Assembly (NCBI RefSeq): GCF_000337535.1
Contig: NZ_AOIP01000031.1
Location: 444,704-508,703 of the forward strand
From: Natrialba aegyptia DSM 13077
Lineage (GTDB): Archaea; Halobacteriota; Halobacteria; Halobacteriales; Natrialbaceae
Reading direction: 5' to 3'
Length of the DNA stretch: 64,000 bases
Shown here piece by piece: positions 25,223 to 34,826 of the stretch; position 1 is the first letter of the stretch, and each line of letters opens with the position of its first letter. The notes beneath the pieces are model-generated. The model ran no database searches. It was not told where the DNA came from and saw only the letters and a list, made by a program, of their open reading frames with translations. Position numbers and translations under genes: made by a program.

Positions 25223-26167
25223 ATGAAGGTTTCCGTCGTCATCTGCACGTACGCGATGGAACGTTACGACGTCTTCTCCGAGTGCGTCGACAGCGTTCTC
25301 GAACAAACGTACGACCCCCTCGAAATCGTCATCGTCGTCGACGGAAACGACGCCGTCTTCGACCGCGTCGTCGACGAATACGGGGCCCACGACGACATCG
25401 TCCTCCACTGTAACGACGACAACCAGGGTATCTCCTACAGTCGCACCCGCGGCGCTGAACTCGCGACCGGCGAGGTCGTCGCGTTCATCGACGACGACGC
25501 CGTCGCCGAACCCGACTGGATCGAAGAACTCGCCCGCGTCTACGAGGAAACCGACGCCATCGCCGTCGGCGGCCACGCGAAACCCGACTGGGTGACCGAG
25601 AAACCCGAGTTCTTCCCCGAAGAGTTCTACTGGCTCGTCGGCTGTGACGAGCGCGGCATGGGCGAGCACATGGAGGAACTGCGAAACACCTACGGCTCGA
25701 ACATCTCCTACCGGCGAGACGTCTTCCTGAACGTCGGCGGGTACGACGAAAACACCGGCCGGAAGGGTGACCGGCACATCCAGGCGCACGAAGCGCCGGT
25801 CTGCATCCGCATGGCCAACGCGTACGGGAAGGGCGTTATCTACAACACCGACGCCGTCGTCAACCACAAACTGTTCGACTACCGGGGAGACTTTCGCTGG
25901 CTGGTGTTCCGATCGTTCTGGCAGGGTTACTCCAAGCGAATCATGGACCTGCTGTTACCCGAAGCCGCGGGGGACAAAAACGACTATCTAAAACAACTTA
26001 TGCTCGAGTTCGTCCCCTCGCGGCTCCGGGAATTGGGGCGCGAGCCGACGGCCCCGAAGGGCAAGCAACTCGCGACGATTTTCGTGTTCACGGCGGCGGT
26101 CGGCTTCGGCTACCTCTACGGCCTCTTGCACTCGGCGGATGAACTCGTGAGCGCAGACGGCACATAG
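25223..26167 (+). CDS. Family 2 glycosyltransferase, AglG/AglI-like
   Basis: 314 residues. The GT-A nucleotide-binding start is MKVSVVICTYAMERYDVFSE, with EIVIVVDGND and the metal-binding AFIDDDAVAEPDWIEE at about residues 89-104. The acceptor-side region has SNISYRRDVFLNVGGYDENT. A hydrophobic stretch near the C-terminus (IFVFTAAVGFGYLYGLL) may anchor it to the membrane. Size and the MKVSVV(I/V)CTY start resemble Haloferax AglG and AglI, which add hexuronic acids to the dolichol-linked glycan. The exact sugar cannot be assigned. It is transcribed away from aglB. Confidence 0.85.
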   Translation: MKVSVVICTYAMERYDVFSECVDSVLEQTYDPLEIVIVVDGNDAVFDRVVDEYGAHDDIVLHCNDDNQGISYSRTRGAELATGEVVAFIDDDAVAEPDWIEELARVYEETDAIAVGGHAKPDWVTEKPEFFPEEFYWLVGCDERGMGEHMEELRNTYGSNISYRRDVFLNVGGYDENTGRKGDRHIQAHEAPVCIRMANAYGKGVIYNTDAVVNHKLFDYRGDFRWLVFRSFWQGYSKRIMDLLLPEAAGDKNDYLKQLMLEFVPSRLRELGREPTAPKGKQLATIFVFTAAVGFGYLYGLLHSADELVSADGT

Positions 26168-26198
26168 ATCCGGCCGACCGGAGGATTCTTTTGTACGC

Positions 26199-27116
26199 TT
26201 ACGGGCGTGGTTCGAGTTCAGGCGGCCCGGCACTGTCGCCGGCACCGCCTTCATCTCGTGCGTCCCCGCCGCGGAGTGACGCCAGGTATTCGTGATAGTA
26301 CCCGAGTCCGCGGACGCCAGTGAGGGTTTGTGAAAATGCACTAAACGCGAGCCGGTCTCGGAGGGGCAAGTCCGAGTCCGGCGATTTGATCCCCGACGGG
26401 CGCGGCGGCACGCCGGGCGTGCCGTACCGTTCCGGATAATAGCGCTGTAGTTGACACAGCCCGCGGCCGACGCGACGATCCTTCGAGATCAGCGCGCGAA
26501 GCGAGTTCCGGGTGGGATGGAACATCGTCACGTCCGCCGCGACGTGCATCTCGTAACCGGCCTCGTGAACGCGATTGCCGAACTCCTTGTCGCCGCCGGA
26601 CACGAGTCGGTGGTCGAACAGTCCCACGTCCTCGAAGACCTCGCGCCGAACGAACAGGCAACACGTCGGAACGAACTGCTGGTGTTGGAGATACTGCTCG
26701 ATGGGAAAACCGGTGTGGTGATCGTAACGAGCCGCGAGCGTCGGGTTCTCGGGCAGCGTGAGGTCGACGGAACAACCCATGTAGTCCGCACCGGTAGCTT
26801 TGAACTCCTCGAGCGCCGACTCGAGCCAATCTTCGGGGACCGTCATATCCGCGTCGACGAAGGCGAGGATGTCGCTGTCGGTAGCGCGAACGCCGGTATT
26901 CCGGGCGGCGTAGGAGGACTGGATCTCCGCCTCGGTCCCGTGACGGATCGACTCCCCGTCGGCGTAGGCGTCGATCGCCGCCGGCGTCCGATCCGTCGAA
27001 CCGTTGTCGACGACGACCGCCGTCGCGTCGGTCGCCGCGAGCTGCGGGCGAAGCGATTCGAGCGTCGCCCGAACGCCCTCGGGATCGTTGTAGACGGGGA
27101 CGATTATCGAAACCAT
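26199..27116 (-). CDS. Family 2 glycosyltransferase, AglE-like (tandem paralogue 2)
   Basis: 305 residues from ATG at 27116, placed one base after the stop of the upstream gene; an ATG 12 codons earlier overlaps that gene and adds nothing conserved. GT-A features are MVSIIVPVYNDPEGVRATLE, AVVVDNGSTDRTP, IQSSYAARNTG, ILAFVDADMTVPEDWLE (DxD) and the acceptor-side LVSGGDKEFGNRVHEAGYEM. The final third (ISKDRRVGRGLCQLQRYYPE) matches the neighbouring gene's end, so the pair arose by duplication. It probably adds one sugar of the N-glycan. The C-terminal tail is Gly/Asp/Pro-rich. Confidence 0.85.
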   Translation of the reverse strand: MVSIIVPVYNDPEGVRATLESLRPQLAATDATAVVVDNGSTDRTPAAIDAYADGESIRHGTEAEIQSSYAARNTGVRATDSDILAFVDADMTVPEDWLESALEEFKATGADYMGCSVDLTLPENPTLAARYDHHTGFPIEQYLQHQQFVPTCCLFVRREVFEDVGLFDHRLVSGGDKEFGNRVHEAGYEMHVAADVTMFHPTRNSLRALISKDRRVGRGLCQLQRYYPERYGTPGVPPRPSGIKSPDSDLPLRDRLAFSAFSQTLTGVRGLGYYHEYLASLRGGDARDEGGAGDSAGPPELEPRP

Positions 27117-27117
27117 C

Positions 27118-28020
27118 CTAGGAACGCCCCCGGGTGAGCGCGACGGTTTCACGGAGTGAACTCGTCGTTTGAATCAGCTTGAGTCCGTACTCGAGTATGT
27201 AGTAGCTAAGCATTTCGGGGGCGGACACGGCTGTCCCCGAATACCGTCGGTAGAGACGCAGCGGGCTCGGCGGCAGGAATCGAACCGGATGCAAGGGATG
27301 AACGTAGTCGCTGAACGCCGGATGATAGTGTCGCAGTTGCGCTCGGCCACGACCGATCCGGCGTGCCTTCGACCGAAGCGCCGCAAACGAGTCGCGGGCC
27401 GGATGAGAGACGGTTATCGAACCCGCGTACCCCTGTTTGAAACCAGCCCGGTGGACCCGCTGGCCGAACTCTTTGTCCCCGCCGGAAACGAGTTGCTCGT
27501 CGAAGGGACCGATTTCGTCGAAAACCGCGCGACGAACGGCGAGTGCACAGGTTGGCGCAAAGTGCTTTCGCTCGAGATACGTCTCGACGGGAAACGAGAG
27601 CGCCCGTTCGTATCGTTCCCAGAGCGATGCCGAGTCCGAATTGGGGACGATTTCGACGTTACACCCGAGATAGTCACAGTCGCGGGACTCCAGTGCGGAG
27701 ACCATCTCGCTGATCCAGGTCTCTTCGACCCAGATATCCGCATCGATGAAGAGTAGAATCTCACCGGATGCGCGTTCAATTCCCGTGTTCCGGGCGGCAT
27801 AGGAACTCTGAACGGCAGTTTCCTCGGCGGGAACCACGCGGTCCGGATACGCTGATTCCCATCTGCGAATTACGTCTGGTGTCCTGTCCGTTGAATTATT
27901 GTCTACGGGGATAATCTCGTAATTCTCGTACGTCTGCTCGGTAAGCGAATCGAGCGTCGTCTCGATCCCACCGGGGTCATTGTAGACGGGAACGACAGTA
28001 GAGACGCGTGGCGCAGGCAT
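27118..28020 (-). CDS. Family 2 glycosyltransferase, AglE-like (tandem paralogue 1)
   Basis: 300 residues. The GT-A domain has RVSTVVPVYNDPGGIETTLD, EIIPVDNNSTDRTPDVI, VQSSYAARNTGIERAS, ILLFIDADIWVEETWIS (DxD at about 94-96) and LVSGGDKEFGQRVHRAGFK. It shares SSYAARNTG and LVSGGDKEFG with the next gene, showing recent tandem duplication. Both belong to a five-gene leftward run beginning at the flippase, which ties them to glycan assembly. Donor sugar unknown. Confidence 0.85.
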   Translation of the reverse strand: MPAPRVSTVVPVYNDPGGIETTLDSLTEQTYENYEIIPVDNNSTDRTPDVIRRWESAYPDRVVPAEETAVQSSYAARNTGIERASGEILLFIDADIWVEETWISEMVSALESRDCDYLGCNVEIVPNSDSASLWERYERALSFPVETYLERKHFAPTCALAVRRAVFDEIGPFDEQLVSGGDKEFGQRVHRAGFKQGYAGSITVSHPARDSFAALRSKARRIGRGRAQLRHYHPAFSDYVHPLHPVRFLPPSPLRLYRRYSGTAVSAPEMLSYYILEYGLKLIQTTSSLRETVALTRGRS

Positions 28021-28121
28021 GGCTGAGATAGCCCTAGGTTACTACCAGAGGACAATAGTAATTCTGAAGCGTCGGTTCCGTACGGACAGTGCTGTTACTC
28101 GTGACTCGGTGGTGAGAGCAG

Positions 28122-29096
28122 TTAGAGGTATCCGAGATCCTGAAGGTGATCCTCGATATCGGTCGACTCCTCACTCCGATACGCACCGTCCGGAACGAAC
28201 GTCTCTTCGTCGGTAGCCGTCGTCGACACCCACGGCACTTGCTTGACACAGGGGAGCAAGAATCCCTCCGGATGACCGTACACGGAATACTCGCCGAACG
28301 CATTGCCGTGGTCAGCCGTGATAATAACCCTCTCCGCATCGGCGTTCTCGAGCAACACCTCGACCTCGTCGAGGACGAGACGGAGGTTCTTCTCGTACTG
28401 CGCCCAGACCTCGTCGTGGTCGGCCTCGTCCGACTCGAGAGACTTCCATCCGTTTGCTTCGGTATCGGTCGGCATCCGTTCCTCCGAGAGCGCATCGGCG
28501 ATATAGGGGATATGCGGTTGCATGTAGTGGGCGATCACCCGATCGTAGTCGTCCTGCCGAGCGAGTTCAACAGTTCGATCGGTAACGGCACGCGGTGGGA
28601 CGCCGAGTTCATCCTGGTGGGCGGACTCCCAGAGCAAGTCGAGGTGGCCAAACGCCTCGCGATCGACGGTGTCCCAGTCCGGCCAGCAGAACGGGACGGT
28701 TTCGTCCGGCGGATAGTCAGCGGTGACGAAGGTTTCGTGGGTGTGTCCGTTCCCGCTGATGTACGCGGTCTCGGCGATTTCAGCCGCGCGGTCCGCGGTG
28801 AACGTCTTCGTAAGCCACTCGTGAGAATGACTTCCGATGGACCAGCGGGAATCGACGGTGTCGATGAACTCGTAGTCCTCGGCGACGGCCTCGAGTACGT
28901 CGACGCGACAGGCGTCGAGGATAACCAGCATATCCCAGTCTTCGTCGTACACGTGCGTTCCGAGTTGCCACCGCGACGTAATCGTATACCAGAGCCCCAG
29001 ATAGAACGTAAAGGCCGCGTGCATACTTCCGCGCAGCGGGTCGGACAGGATCTGTGTTCGATGATCGCGCAACCACGTCGTAAACGAGCTGTCCAT
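28122..29096 (-). CDS. Alkaline-phosphatase-superfamily (sulfatase-like) protein, tandem paralogue 2
   Basis: 324 residues from ATG at 29096. Conserved segments of the haloarchaeal sulfatase-like group are VYDEDWDMLVILDACRVDVL, SRWSIGSHSHEWLTKTF, VIAHYMQPHIPYI and VIITADHGNAFGE followed by YGHPEGF. The Asp/His sets in LDAC, AHYMQPH and TADHG are the usual two-metal ligands. In DACRVDV the residue after the last Asp is Val where the sister protein has Thr, so the nucleophile is uncertain. It may hydrolyse or transfer sulfate or phospho groups on surface glycans. A hydrophobic segment near residue 25-40 may be a membrane contact. Confidence 0.75.
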   Translation of the reverse strand: MDSSFTTWLRDHRTQILSDPLRGSMHAAFTFYLGLWYTITSRWQLGTHVYDEDWDMLVILDACRVDVLEAVAEDYEFIDTVDSRWSIGSHSHEWLTKTFTADRAAEIAETAYISGNGHTHETFVTADYPPDETVPFCWPDWDTVDREAFGHLDLLWESAHQDELGVPPRAVTDRTVELARQDDYDRVIAHYMQPHIPYIADALSEERMPTDTEANGWKSLESDEADHDEVWAQYEKNLRLVLDEVEVLLENADAERVIITADHGNAFGEYSVYGHPEGFLLPCVKQVPWVSTTATDEETFVPDGAYRSEESTDIEDHLQDLGYL

Positions 29097-29187
29097 CTCT
29101 CGTTGAGGGGTTCTTACAGACGACCAAAACGATGCCGGTTCGGGAGAGTGGGACCGAGTGCGGGCCAGCACGGGCGATATCCGCCGA

Positions 29188-30174
29188 CTACCGGTATCCC
29201 AGGTCCTTCAAGTGCTCCTCGATATCGACGCGCTCGCCGCGTTCGGTATCCGACTCCACCTGCGGCTCTCGCGTCCCACGGTCCTGTGCGGTGGTTTCTA
29301 TCCACGGGACCTTCCTTACGATCGGGTGCGGGAACCCCTCCGGATGTCCGTACGCGCTCACTTCGCCGAACTCTTCGCCGTGATCTGCAGTGATCGCGAC
29401 CCGATCGGCATCGATGTTGGCGATCAACTCCTCGACTTCGTCCAAGACGAGCCGCAGCGTCTCCTTGTACGCAGTATAAACCGCTGGGCGGTCCGCCTCG
29501 CCGGACTGTAGTTTTTCGTACCCCTGCCGTTCGAGTTCAGTCGGCTCTCGCCCCTCCGCAAGCGCGGGGCCGAGGTACGGGAGGTGTGGCTGCATGTAGT
29601 GAACGATGAGTCGGTCCGGATCGTGCGTTCGGCTGGCGTGGATCGCGTGATCGGTCATCGTCTCGGGAAGGGTCACCCGATACGTATCGTCGAGGTGGTC
29701 CTCCCAGACCATCTCGAGCGCTTCGAACGAGTCGGGATCGGCGATATCCCACCGGGTGAAATCGACCGGTGTGGTGTTGTTTACCGGCGGTTCCATGCGT
29801 TGCTCGAGTACTCGCCGAGCGTGCGGATTCGACGTGATATACCGCGTGCGTTCGATCTCCGACCGGTAGTCCGTCGAGAACGTCTGTGCAAGCCACTCGG
29901 CGGAGTGGCTCCCGACCGACCACTGTTCGTCGACGGCAGTGATGAACTCGTACTCGTCCGCGACTTCGCGGAGCGTATCGGTCCGACAGGCGTCGAGGAC
30001 GACGAGGACGTCCCACTCGCGATCGTAGACGTTCGTTCCAACCTGTCGCCGGGACGTAATACCGAACCAGAGCAGCAGATACCACGAATAGAGGACATAC
30101 AGCGGGGCGCGGGTCGGGCTTTCGCGGAAATGGGCTGCCATCTCTCGCGCCCACGCTCGGAGGTTCGTTCGCAT
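29188..30174 (-). CDS. Alkaline-phosphatase-superfamily (sulfatase-like) protein, tandem paralogue 1
   Basis: 328 residues from ATG at 30174; sequence before this lies in the flippase 3' spacer and is not conserved. Key segments are VYDREWDVLVVLDACRTDTL, EQWSVGSHSAEWLAQTF, LIVHYMQPHLPYLGPAL and VAITADHGEEFGE with YGHPEGFPHP. It is a paralogue of the next gene, sharing both ends including the DLGY C-terminus. A hydrophobic stretch (LYVLYSWYLLLWFGI) at about residues 25-39 suggests a membrane-linked enzyme. Placement between a flippase and two glycosyltransferases points to glycan modification, but no substrate is evident. Confidence 0.77.
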   Translation of the reverse strand: MRTNLRAWAREMAAHFRESPTRAPLYVLYSWYLLLWFGITSRRQVGTNVYDREWDVLVVLDACRTDTLREVADEYEFITAVDEQWSVGSHSAEWLAQTFSTDYRSEIERTRYITSNPHARRVLEQRMEPPVNNTTPVDFTRWDIADPDSFEALEMVWEDHLDDTYRVTLPETMTDHAIHASRTHDPDRLIVHYMQPHLPYLGPALAEGREPTELERQGYEKLQSGEADRPAVYTAYKETLRLVLDEVEELIANIDADRVAITADHGEEFGEVSAYGHPEGFPHPIVRKVPWIETTAQDRGTREPQVESDTERGERVDIEEHLKDLGYR

Positions 30175-30215
30175 TGAGGGACTGTACGGTGGACGCGAGT
30201 GATGAACCAACCGAT

Positions 30216-31643
30216 CTATTCCGAGACGAGCGACGGGAGCGCGAACGGGAGGTTGTCCCGAACGGTGGTCCGGAACTCCTCGGAGAGGCCGAGCAGAACG
30301 AGGAAGTAAACCGTCGCGCCGAGGCCGACCAGACCGATGACGATCGGGAGCGAGTTTCCGATCACCAACCGGCCCAGGAGGACGACTGCAGCCATCACGA
30401 CGGCGGCGAAACACTGTTTACTGATTTCTGCAACGGGGACAGTTACGTCGACGACCTGGGTGGCGTAGTAGTACCCGAGTACCAGCCCCAGTCCGGAAGA
30501 GAGCGTCGTCGCCGCTGCCGCACCGTACCAGCCGAACTGCCAGGTGAGGACGACGTTGAGGACGAGGTTCGTGACGACGAAGACGGCGTTAACGGCGAAC
30601 GTGAGGTCGGGGCGATCGATCGCATCGATCGTGTTCAGGAACTGCCGCATGTAGCCGTACAGCAGTCGAGCGAACGTGAGAACGAGCAGGATGTAATAGC
30701 CCGTTTCAAAGCCGGGACCGTAGATCGTCAGAATAACGTCTCCGACCAGGGCGCTTCCGACGAGACCGGGGATAATGAACAATCCCGAATACGCGAGGCT
30801 GACGCGCAAGAGGCCGGCGATCTCCCCCCGAGAACCCTCTTCGGAGGAGATCTTACTTATCTCGGGAAAGAGCGTCTGCGAGATCGAGACCCCGAAGATG
30901 GCGAACAGCGATGCAAGATTCCACGCGACTTCGTAGACGGCGATCAGACTGTTCGAAACGAAAACGGCGAGGATGATCGTATCCATCGACATAAACGTTC
31001 GATTCTTGATCGAACTGAGCCAGGAGAACTGCGCGTAGGACTTGAGCCGAACGAACTCCCGCCGCGTCGGCCTCGTTCGCGGAATCGTCATAAAGTAGGT
31101 CCCGAGCGCCGCCGCAACGAGCGCCCCGATGACGTATCCGACAAACGCGCCGACGATCCGGAATCCGGAGAGAACCAGAAGCACCTGAATGAGACTCCGG
31201 CAGGTCCACTCGACGGGGGACAGCAGACTGGAAACGTGAACGAGATGTTGCCCATCTAGTACCTTCTGCACAAACGACAGCGCGAGTTGCGAACCGAGCA
31301 TCGCGACGAGGAACCACGTCGCATCGATGCCGATGAACTCGTTCAGATACGGCCGACAGAGCAAGAGCGCGACGACGATGATCACGTAGAGTCCGAACTG
31401 GACGATCGCACCGGAGAGGACGAAGTTCCCCGTCGTGTTTTCGCTGACTCGTTTTTGAATCGCCCTGGGAAGCCCGAGCTTTCCGGCCATGGCGACCCAC
31501 GCCAGTATTGAGAGCGCAACGACGTACGTCCCGTATTGCTCCTGGCCGAGCGTGCGCGTCAGGACGACCGTCGCAACGTACCCAGAAACGGACATGACGA
31601 ACCGGGAGATGAAATTCACCATCGACGTCTGTCCGAATCTCAT
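30216..31643 (-). CDS. MOP/Wzx-type polysaccharide flippase
   Basis: 475 residues with 12-14 transmembrane helices. It starts with the family pattern FGQTSMVNFISRFVMSVSGY and TRTLGQEQYGTYVVALSILA, and has the conserved middle around SWLSSIKNRTFMSMDTIILA and FPEISKISSEEGSRGEIA. These proteins flip lipid-linked sugars from the cytoplasmic to the outer leaflet; AglR of Haloferax is an example. It is first in a five-gene leftward cluster with two sulfatase-like proteins and two GT2 enzymes, so it probably exports the dolichol-linked glycan used by AglB. It has a GGAGG-type ribosome site upstream. Confidence 0.87.
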   Translation of the reverse strand: MRFGQTSMVNFISRFVMSVSGYVATVVLTRTLGQEQYGTYVVALSILAWVAMAGKLGLPRAIQKRVSENTTGNFVLSGAIVQFGLYVIIVVALLLCRPYLNEFIGIDATWFLVAMLGSQLALSFVQKVLDGQHLVHVSSLLSPVEWTCRSLIQVLLVLSGFRIVGAFVGYVIGALVAAALGTYFMTIPRTRPTRREFVRLKSYAQFSWLSSIKNRTFMSMDTIILAVFVSNSLIAVYEVAWNLASLFAIFGVSISQTLFPEISKISSEEGSRGEIAGLLRVSLAYSGLFIIPGLVGSALVGDVILTIYGPGFETGYYILLVLTFARLLYGYMRQFLNTIDAIDRPDLTFAVNAVFVVTNLVLNVVLTWQFGWYGAAAATTLSSGLGLVLGYYYATQVVDVTVPVAEISKQCFAAVVMAAVVLLGRLVIGNSLPIVIGLVGLGATVYFLVLLGLSEEFRTTVRDNLPFALPSLVSE

Positions 31644-31781
31644 GGGTAGTCTCGTGGCCTCCTCTCTGCTGGCGAGTTTTCGCTATCGCGCTATTAATAT
31701 CACGTGTTCTATCGAGACAGACCGGTGCCCGATATCAGCCCGGAACGTCTCACGGCAGAATATAACACAATAGCAGCCCGG

Positions 31782-33590
31782 CTATTCCACTGTCACGCTC
31801 TTTGCGAGATTCCGAGGTTTATCGATCGACCGCCCCTGCTGATTCGCGATAGCGTACGCGAACAACTGGAAGTAGACGTTTGCGACGAGCGGCGTTACCG
31901 GTCCGAGGGAGGGAACGGAAAACGCCGTATCGAGCGAGTTCGTCTCGACGGAGCCGTCGACGATCCCGATCGCGGGCGCGCCGCGGGTCTGGGCTTCGGC
32001 CACGTTGTTCAGCGTCTCCTCGGGGCGCGTTCCCTCGGTCAAGACGGCGAGGATGGGCGTGTCTTCGGTAACGAGTGCGAGCGGACCGTGTTTCAACTCG
32101 CCGGCGGCGAATCCCTCGGCGTGATCGTACGCGATTTCTTTCAGTTTCAGGGCCCCTTCCAGCGCGACGGGATAGCCGTGTGCGCGGCTGACAAAGAAGT
32201 ACGCGCTGGCGTCGACGAACGCCGTGGCGGCTTCCCGAACGTCGCCTGCGTCGTCTAAGACCTGCTGAACTGCGCCCGGAAGCCCGCGGAGATCCGTCAG
32301 TACGTCCCGAGCGTCGGCGGCAGACAGCGCGTTTCGCTCCTGGGCGACGAAAACCGAGAGCAGGGCCATCGTCGTTACCTGCGAGGCGAACGTCTTCGTC
32401 GCGGCGACGCCGATCTCCGGGCCGGCCCGGATGAAGAGGCTGTCGTCGGCATCCCGCGTGACCGTACTCCCGAGCGTATTCGTGACGGCGAGCGTCCGGA
32501 TTCCGGTGCCGTTCGCCCGGCGGAGTGCACCGAGGGTGTCGGCCGTCTCGCCGCTCTGGGTGACGGCGACTGTGAGCGTTCGCCGGGGGTCGCCGCCGCC
32601 GTCGACGGTGTACTCGCTCGCGAGTTCAGCCGTCGCCCGAACGTCGGCGAACGATTCGGTGAGGTGGGCGGCGTAGTGGGCGGCGTAGAACGACGTGCCG
32701 CAGGCGACGAACTGAATTTCGTCGAGCGAGTCGAGGAAGCCGGCCGGGAACGTCAGATCGAGGTCGGCCGTGCCGCGTTCGAGGTCGATTCTCCCCGAGA
32801 GCGCCTGTCGGAGAGCAGTTGGTTGTTCGTGAATCTCCTTTAGCATGTAGTGGTCGTAGCCGCCTTTTTCGGCGGCGGCGGCGTCCCACTCGACGGTATC
32901 GATCGGTCGGTCGACGACTTCGCCGTCCCGGTACACGGTCGCGTCGCCGTCCGCGAGCACCACGGTGTCCCCGTCCTCGAGATAGGTCACGTCCCGAGTG
33001 TGCTCGACGAACGCCGTCACGTCGCTGGCGAGAAACGCCGCGCCGTCGCCGTGGCCGACGACCAGCGGGCTCTCGTGGCGCGTCGCGACGATTCGATCCG
33101 AACCGGTACAGACGGCCGCAATCGCGTAGCTTCCCTCCAGTTTCGCGACCGCGGACTCGAGTGCAGCGCGGAGATCACGACCGTCGGCCAGTTCCCGCTC
33201 CAGCAGGTGAGGGACGACTTCGGTGTCGGTCTCGCTCGTGAACTCGTGGCCGTCCGCAACGAGCGTCGCCCGCAGCTCCGCGTAGTTCTCGATGATTCCG
33301 TTGTGAACGACGGCGATATCGTCGCTCATTCCGGTGTGTGGATGGGCGTTCGTATCGGTCGGCGGGCCGTGAGTCGACCAGCGGGTGTGACCGATGCCGC
33401 ATGTCGCACCGGCGACGGCCGGCACGCCGAGGTTGCTCACCTCCCCCTCGCGTTTGGTGATGGTCAACCCGTCGTCCCCGAGAAGGGCCATGCCGGCGGA
33501 GTCGTAGCCGCGATAGTCGAGGTTTTCGAGCCCGCCGTGGACGATCGGTCCCGCCGGCTCGTCGCCGACGTATCCGACGATTCCACACAT
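31782..33590 (-). CDS. glmS: Glutamine--fructose-6-phosphate aminotransferase (isomerizing)
   Basis: 602 residues, normal length. It makes glucosamine 6-phosphate, the first step of UDP-GlcNAc synthesis. The N-terminal Ntn glutaminase has the nucleophile Cys2 in MCGIVGYVGDEPAG, with GIGHTRWSTHGPPT and VVHNGIIENYAELR. Two SIS domains follow, with FVACGTSFYAAHYAA, VTQSGETADTLGALR and SRAHGYPVALEGALKLKEI. The C-terminus KPRNLAKSVTVE is diagnostic. The start is one base after the glmU stop and its Shine-Dalgarno AGGAGG lies inside the last glmU codons. Confidence 0.97.
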   Translation of the reverse strand: MCGIVGYVGDEPAGPIVHGGLENLDYRGYDSAGMALLGDDGLTITKREGEVSNLGVPAVAGATCGIGHTRWSTHGPPTDTNAHPHTGMSDDIAVVHNGIIENYAELRATLVADGHEFTSETDTEVVPHLLERELADGRDLRAALESAVAKLEGSYAIAAVCTGSDRIVATRHESPLVVGHGDGAAFLASDVTAFVEHTRDVTYLEDGDTVVLADGDATVYRDGEVVDRPIDTVEWDAAAAEKGGYDHYMLKEIHEQPTALRQALSGRIDLERGTADLDLTFPAGFLDSLDEIQFVACGTSFYAAHYAAHLTESFADVRATAELASEYTVDGGGDPRRTLTVAVTQSGETADTLGALRRANGTGIRTLAVTNTLGSTVTRDADDSLFIRAGPEIGVAATKTFASQVTTMALLSVFVAQERNALSAADARDVLTDLRGLPGAVQQVLDDAGDVREAATAFVDASAYFFVSRAHGYPVALEGALKLKEIAYDHAEGFAAGELKHGPLALVTEDTPILAVLTEGTRPEETLNNVAEAQTRGAPAIGIVDGSVETNSLDTAFSVPSLGPVTPLVANVYFQLFAYAIANQQGRSIDKPRNLAKSVTVE

Positions 33591-33591
33591 G

Positions 33592-34779
33592 TTATCCCCT
33601 CCTAACGACGGCGTCGGGTTCGATGCGACCGCCGACGTGCGCGCCGGCGTCGACGGTAGCGCCGTCGCCGATCACCGTTCCCGGATCCACGGTGACACCG
33701 CCCCCGAGGGTCGCATTATCGCCGATGACGCCGCCGAACTCGACGTTTTCGTGCGCCTCGCCGTCGACGACGATCGTACTGTCCCCGCCGGCGATGGTCG
33801 AGTTCGCGCCGACGCGTGCGTTCCCCGCGACGACCGCGTCGCGAACGACCGATCCCGCCTCGATGACCGCGTCCGGGAACACGACGGCGTTCGAGACGAC
33901 CGCGTTCGCCTCGATCGTCACGTTGTCGCCGATCGCCGCGCTCCCCTCGATCGTCGCGTTCGGCCCCAGCGTCACGTCGTCTCCGATGACCGTATCCGGC
34001 GCGATCTCGCCGTCGCTTCCGCCCGCTTTCGTCGACGAGTCCGCGGCGCTGAACTCGGTGCCGCCGAGGACGGCGGCGTTGACATCGAGGAGGTCCCAGA
34101 GGTAGGACACGTCGAGCCAGGTGTCGTGTTCGCGGATCGCCCGCACGGGCCGGTTCGCGATGATCGTCTCGAGGGTCGTCGTGATCGCGAGTTCACCCTC
34201 CTCCGTCGGCGTCTCTCGAACGGCGTCGAAAATCGCGTTCGAAAAGCCGTAGACGCCGGCATTAATGAGCTGGGAGCGGGTCGGTGCGGCGGGCTTTTCG
34301 GTGATTTCGACCACCCGATCGCCCTCCAACGAGACGACGCCGTAGTCGCTCGCATGCGCGGATTGCGTTACCGAGAGGACCGGGCGGTCGGCGTCGCGTT
34401 CGAGTTCGTCTCGAACGTGTGCGACGAGCGAGGGGTCGACGATCCGGTCGCCGTTGAGAACGAGGAACGGGCCGTCGATCGCCGCATCGGCCTGGAGTAC
34501 GGCGTGGGCGGTGCCGAGTTGGGTTTCCTGGGCGACGTATTCGATGTCGACATCCCACCGGTCGCCGTCGCCGAAGTAGTTCCTGATCCGTTCCTGGCGG
34601 TACCCGACGACCAGCACGATTCGGTCGATACCCGCATCCGCGAGGGCCGACACGACGTAGGCCAGTATCGGCCGGTTCGCCACCGGAACCATGGGCTTCG
34701 GTCGCCGGTTCGTCAGCGGATCGAGCCGGCGACCCTCGCCGGCCGCGAGGACGACGGCCGGCACCGTGGCATTGCTCAT
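33592..34779 (-). CDS. glmU: GlmU-like bifunctional sugar-1-phosphate nucleotidyltransferase/acetyltransferase
   Basis: 395 residues from ATG at 34779. The N-terminal nucleotidyltransferase has PAVVLAAGEGRRLDPLTNRR and PKPMVPVANRPIL (G-x-G-x-R plus Lys), then VLNGDRIVDPSLV. The C-terminal third is a left-handed beta helix of hexapeptide repeats (IGDDVTLGPNATIEG, IGDNVTIEANAVV, VDPGTVIGDGATVDAG). Family members convert glucosamine 1-phosphate to UDP-GlcNAc. Adjacency to glmS supports this assignment over a plain glucose-1-phosphate enzyme. Confidence 0.9.
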   Translation of the reverse strand: MSNATVPAVVLAAGEGRRLDPLTNRRPKPMVPVANRPILAYVVSALADAGIDRIVLVVGYRQERIRNYFGDGDRWDVDIEYVAQETQLGTAHAVLQADAAIDGPFLVLNGDRIVDPSLVAHVRDELERDADRPVLSVTQSAHASDYGVVSLEGDRVVEITEKPAAPTRSQLINAGVYGFSNAIFDAVRETPTEEGELAITTTLETIIANRPVRAIREHDTWLDVSYLWDLLDVNAAVLGGTEFSAADSSTKAGGSDGEIAPDTVIGDDVTLGPNATIEGSAAIGDNVTIEANAVVSNAVVFPDAVIEAGSVVRDAVVAGNARVGANSTIAGGDSTIVVDGEAHENVEFGGVIGDNATLGGGVTVDPGTVIGDGATVDAGAHVGGRIEPDAVVRRG

Positions 34780-34826
34780 GCACTCCGTCGTGCGAGAATC
34801 CTTGAATAACTGCTGATGGCTCACCG

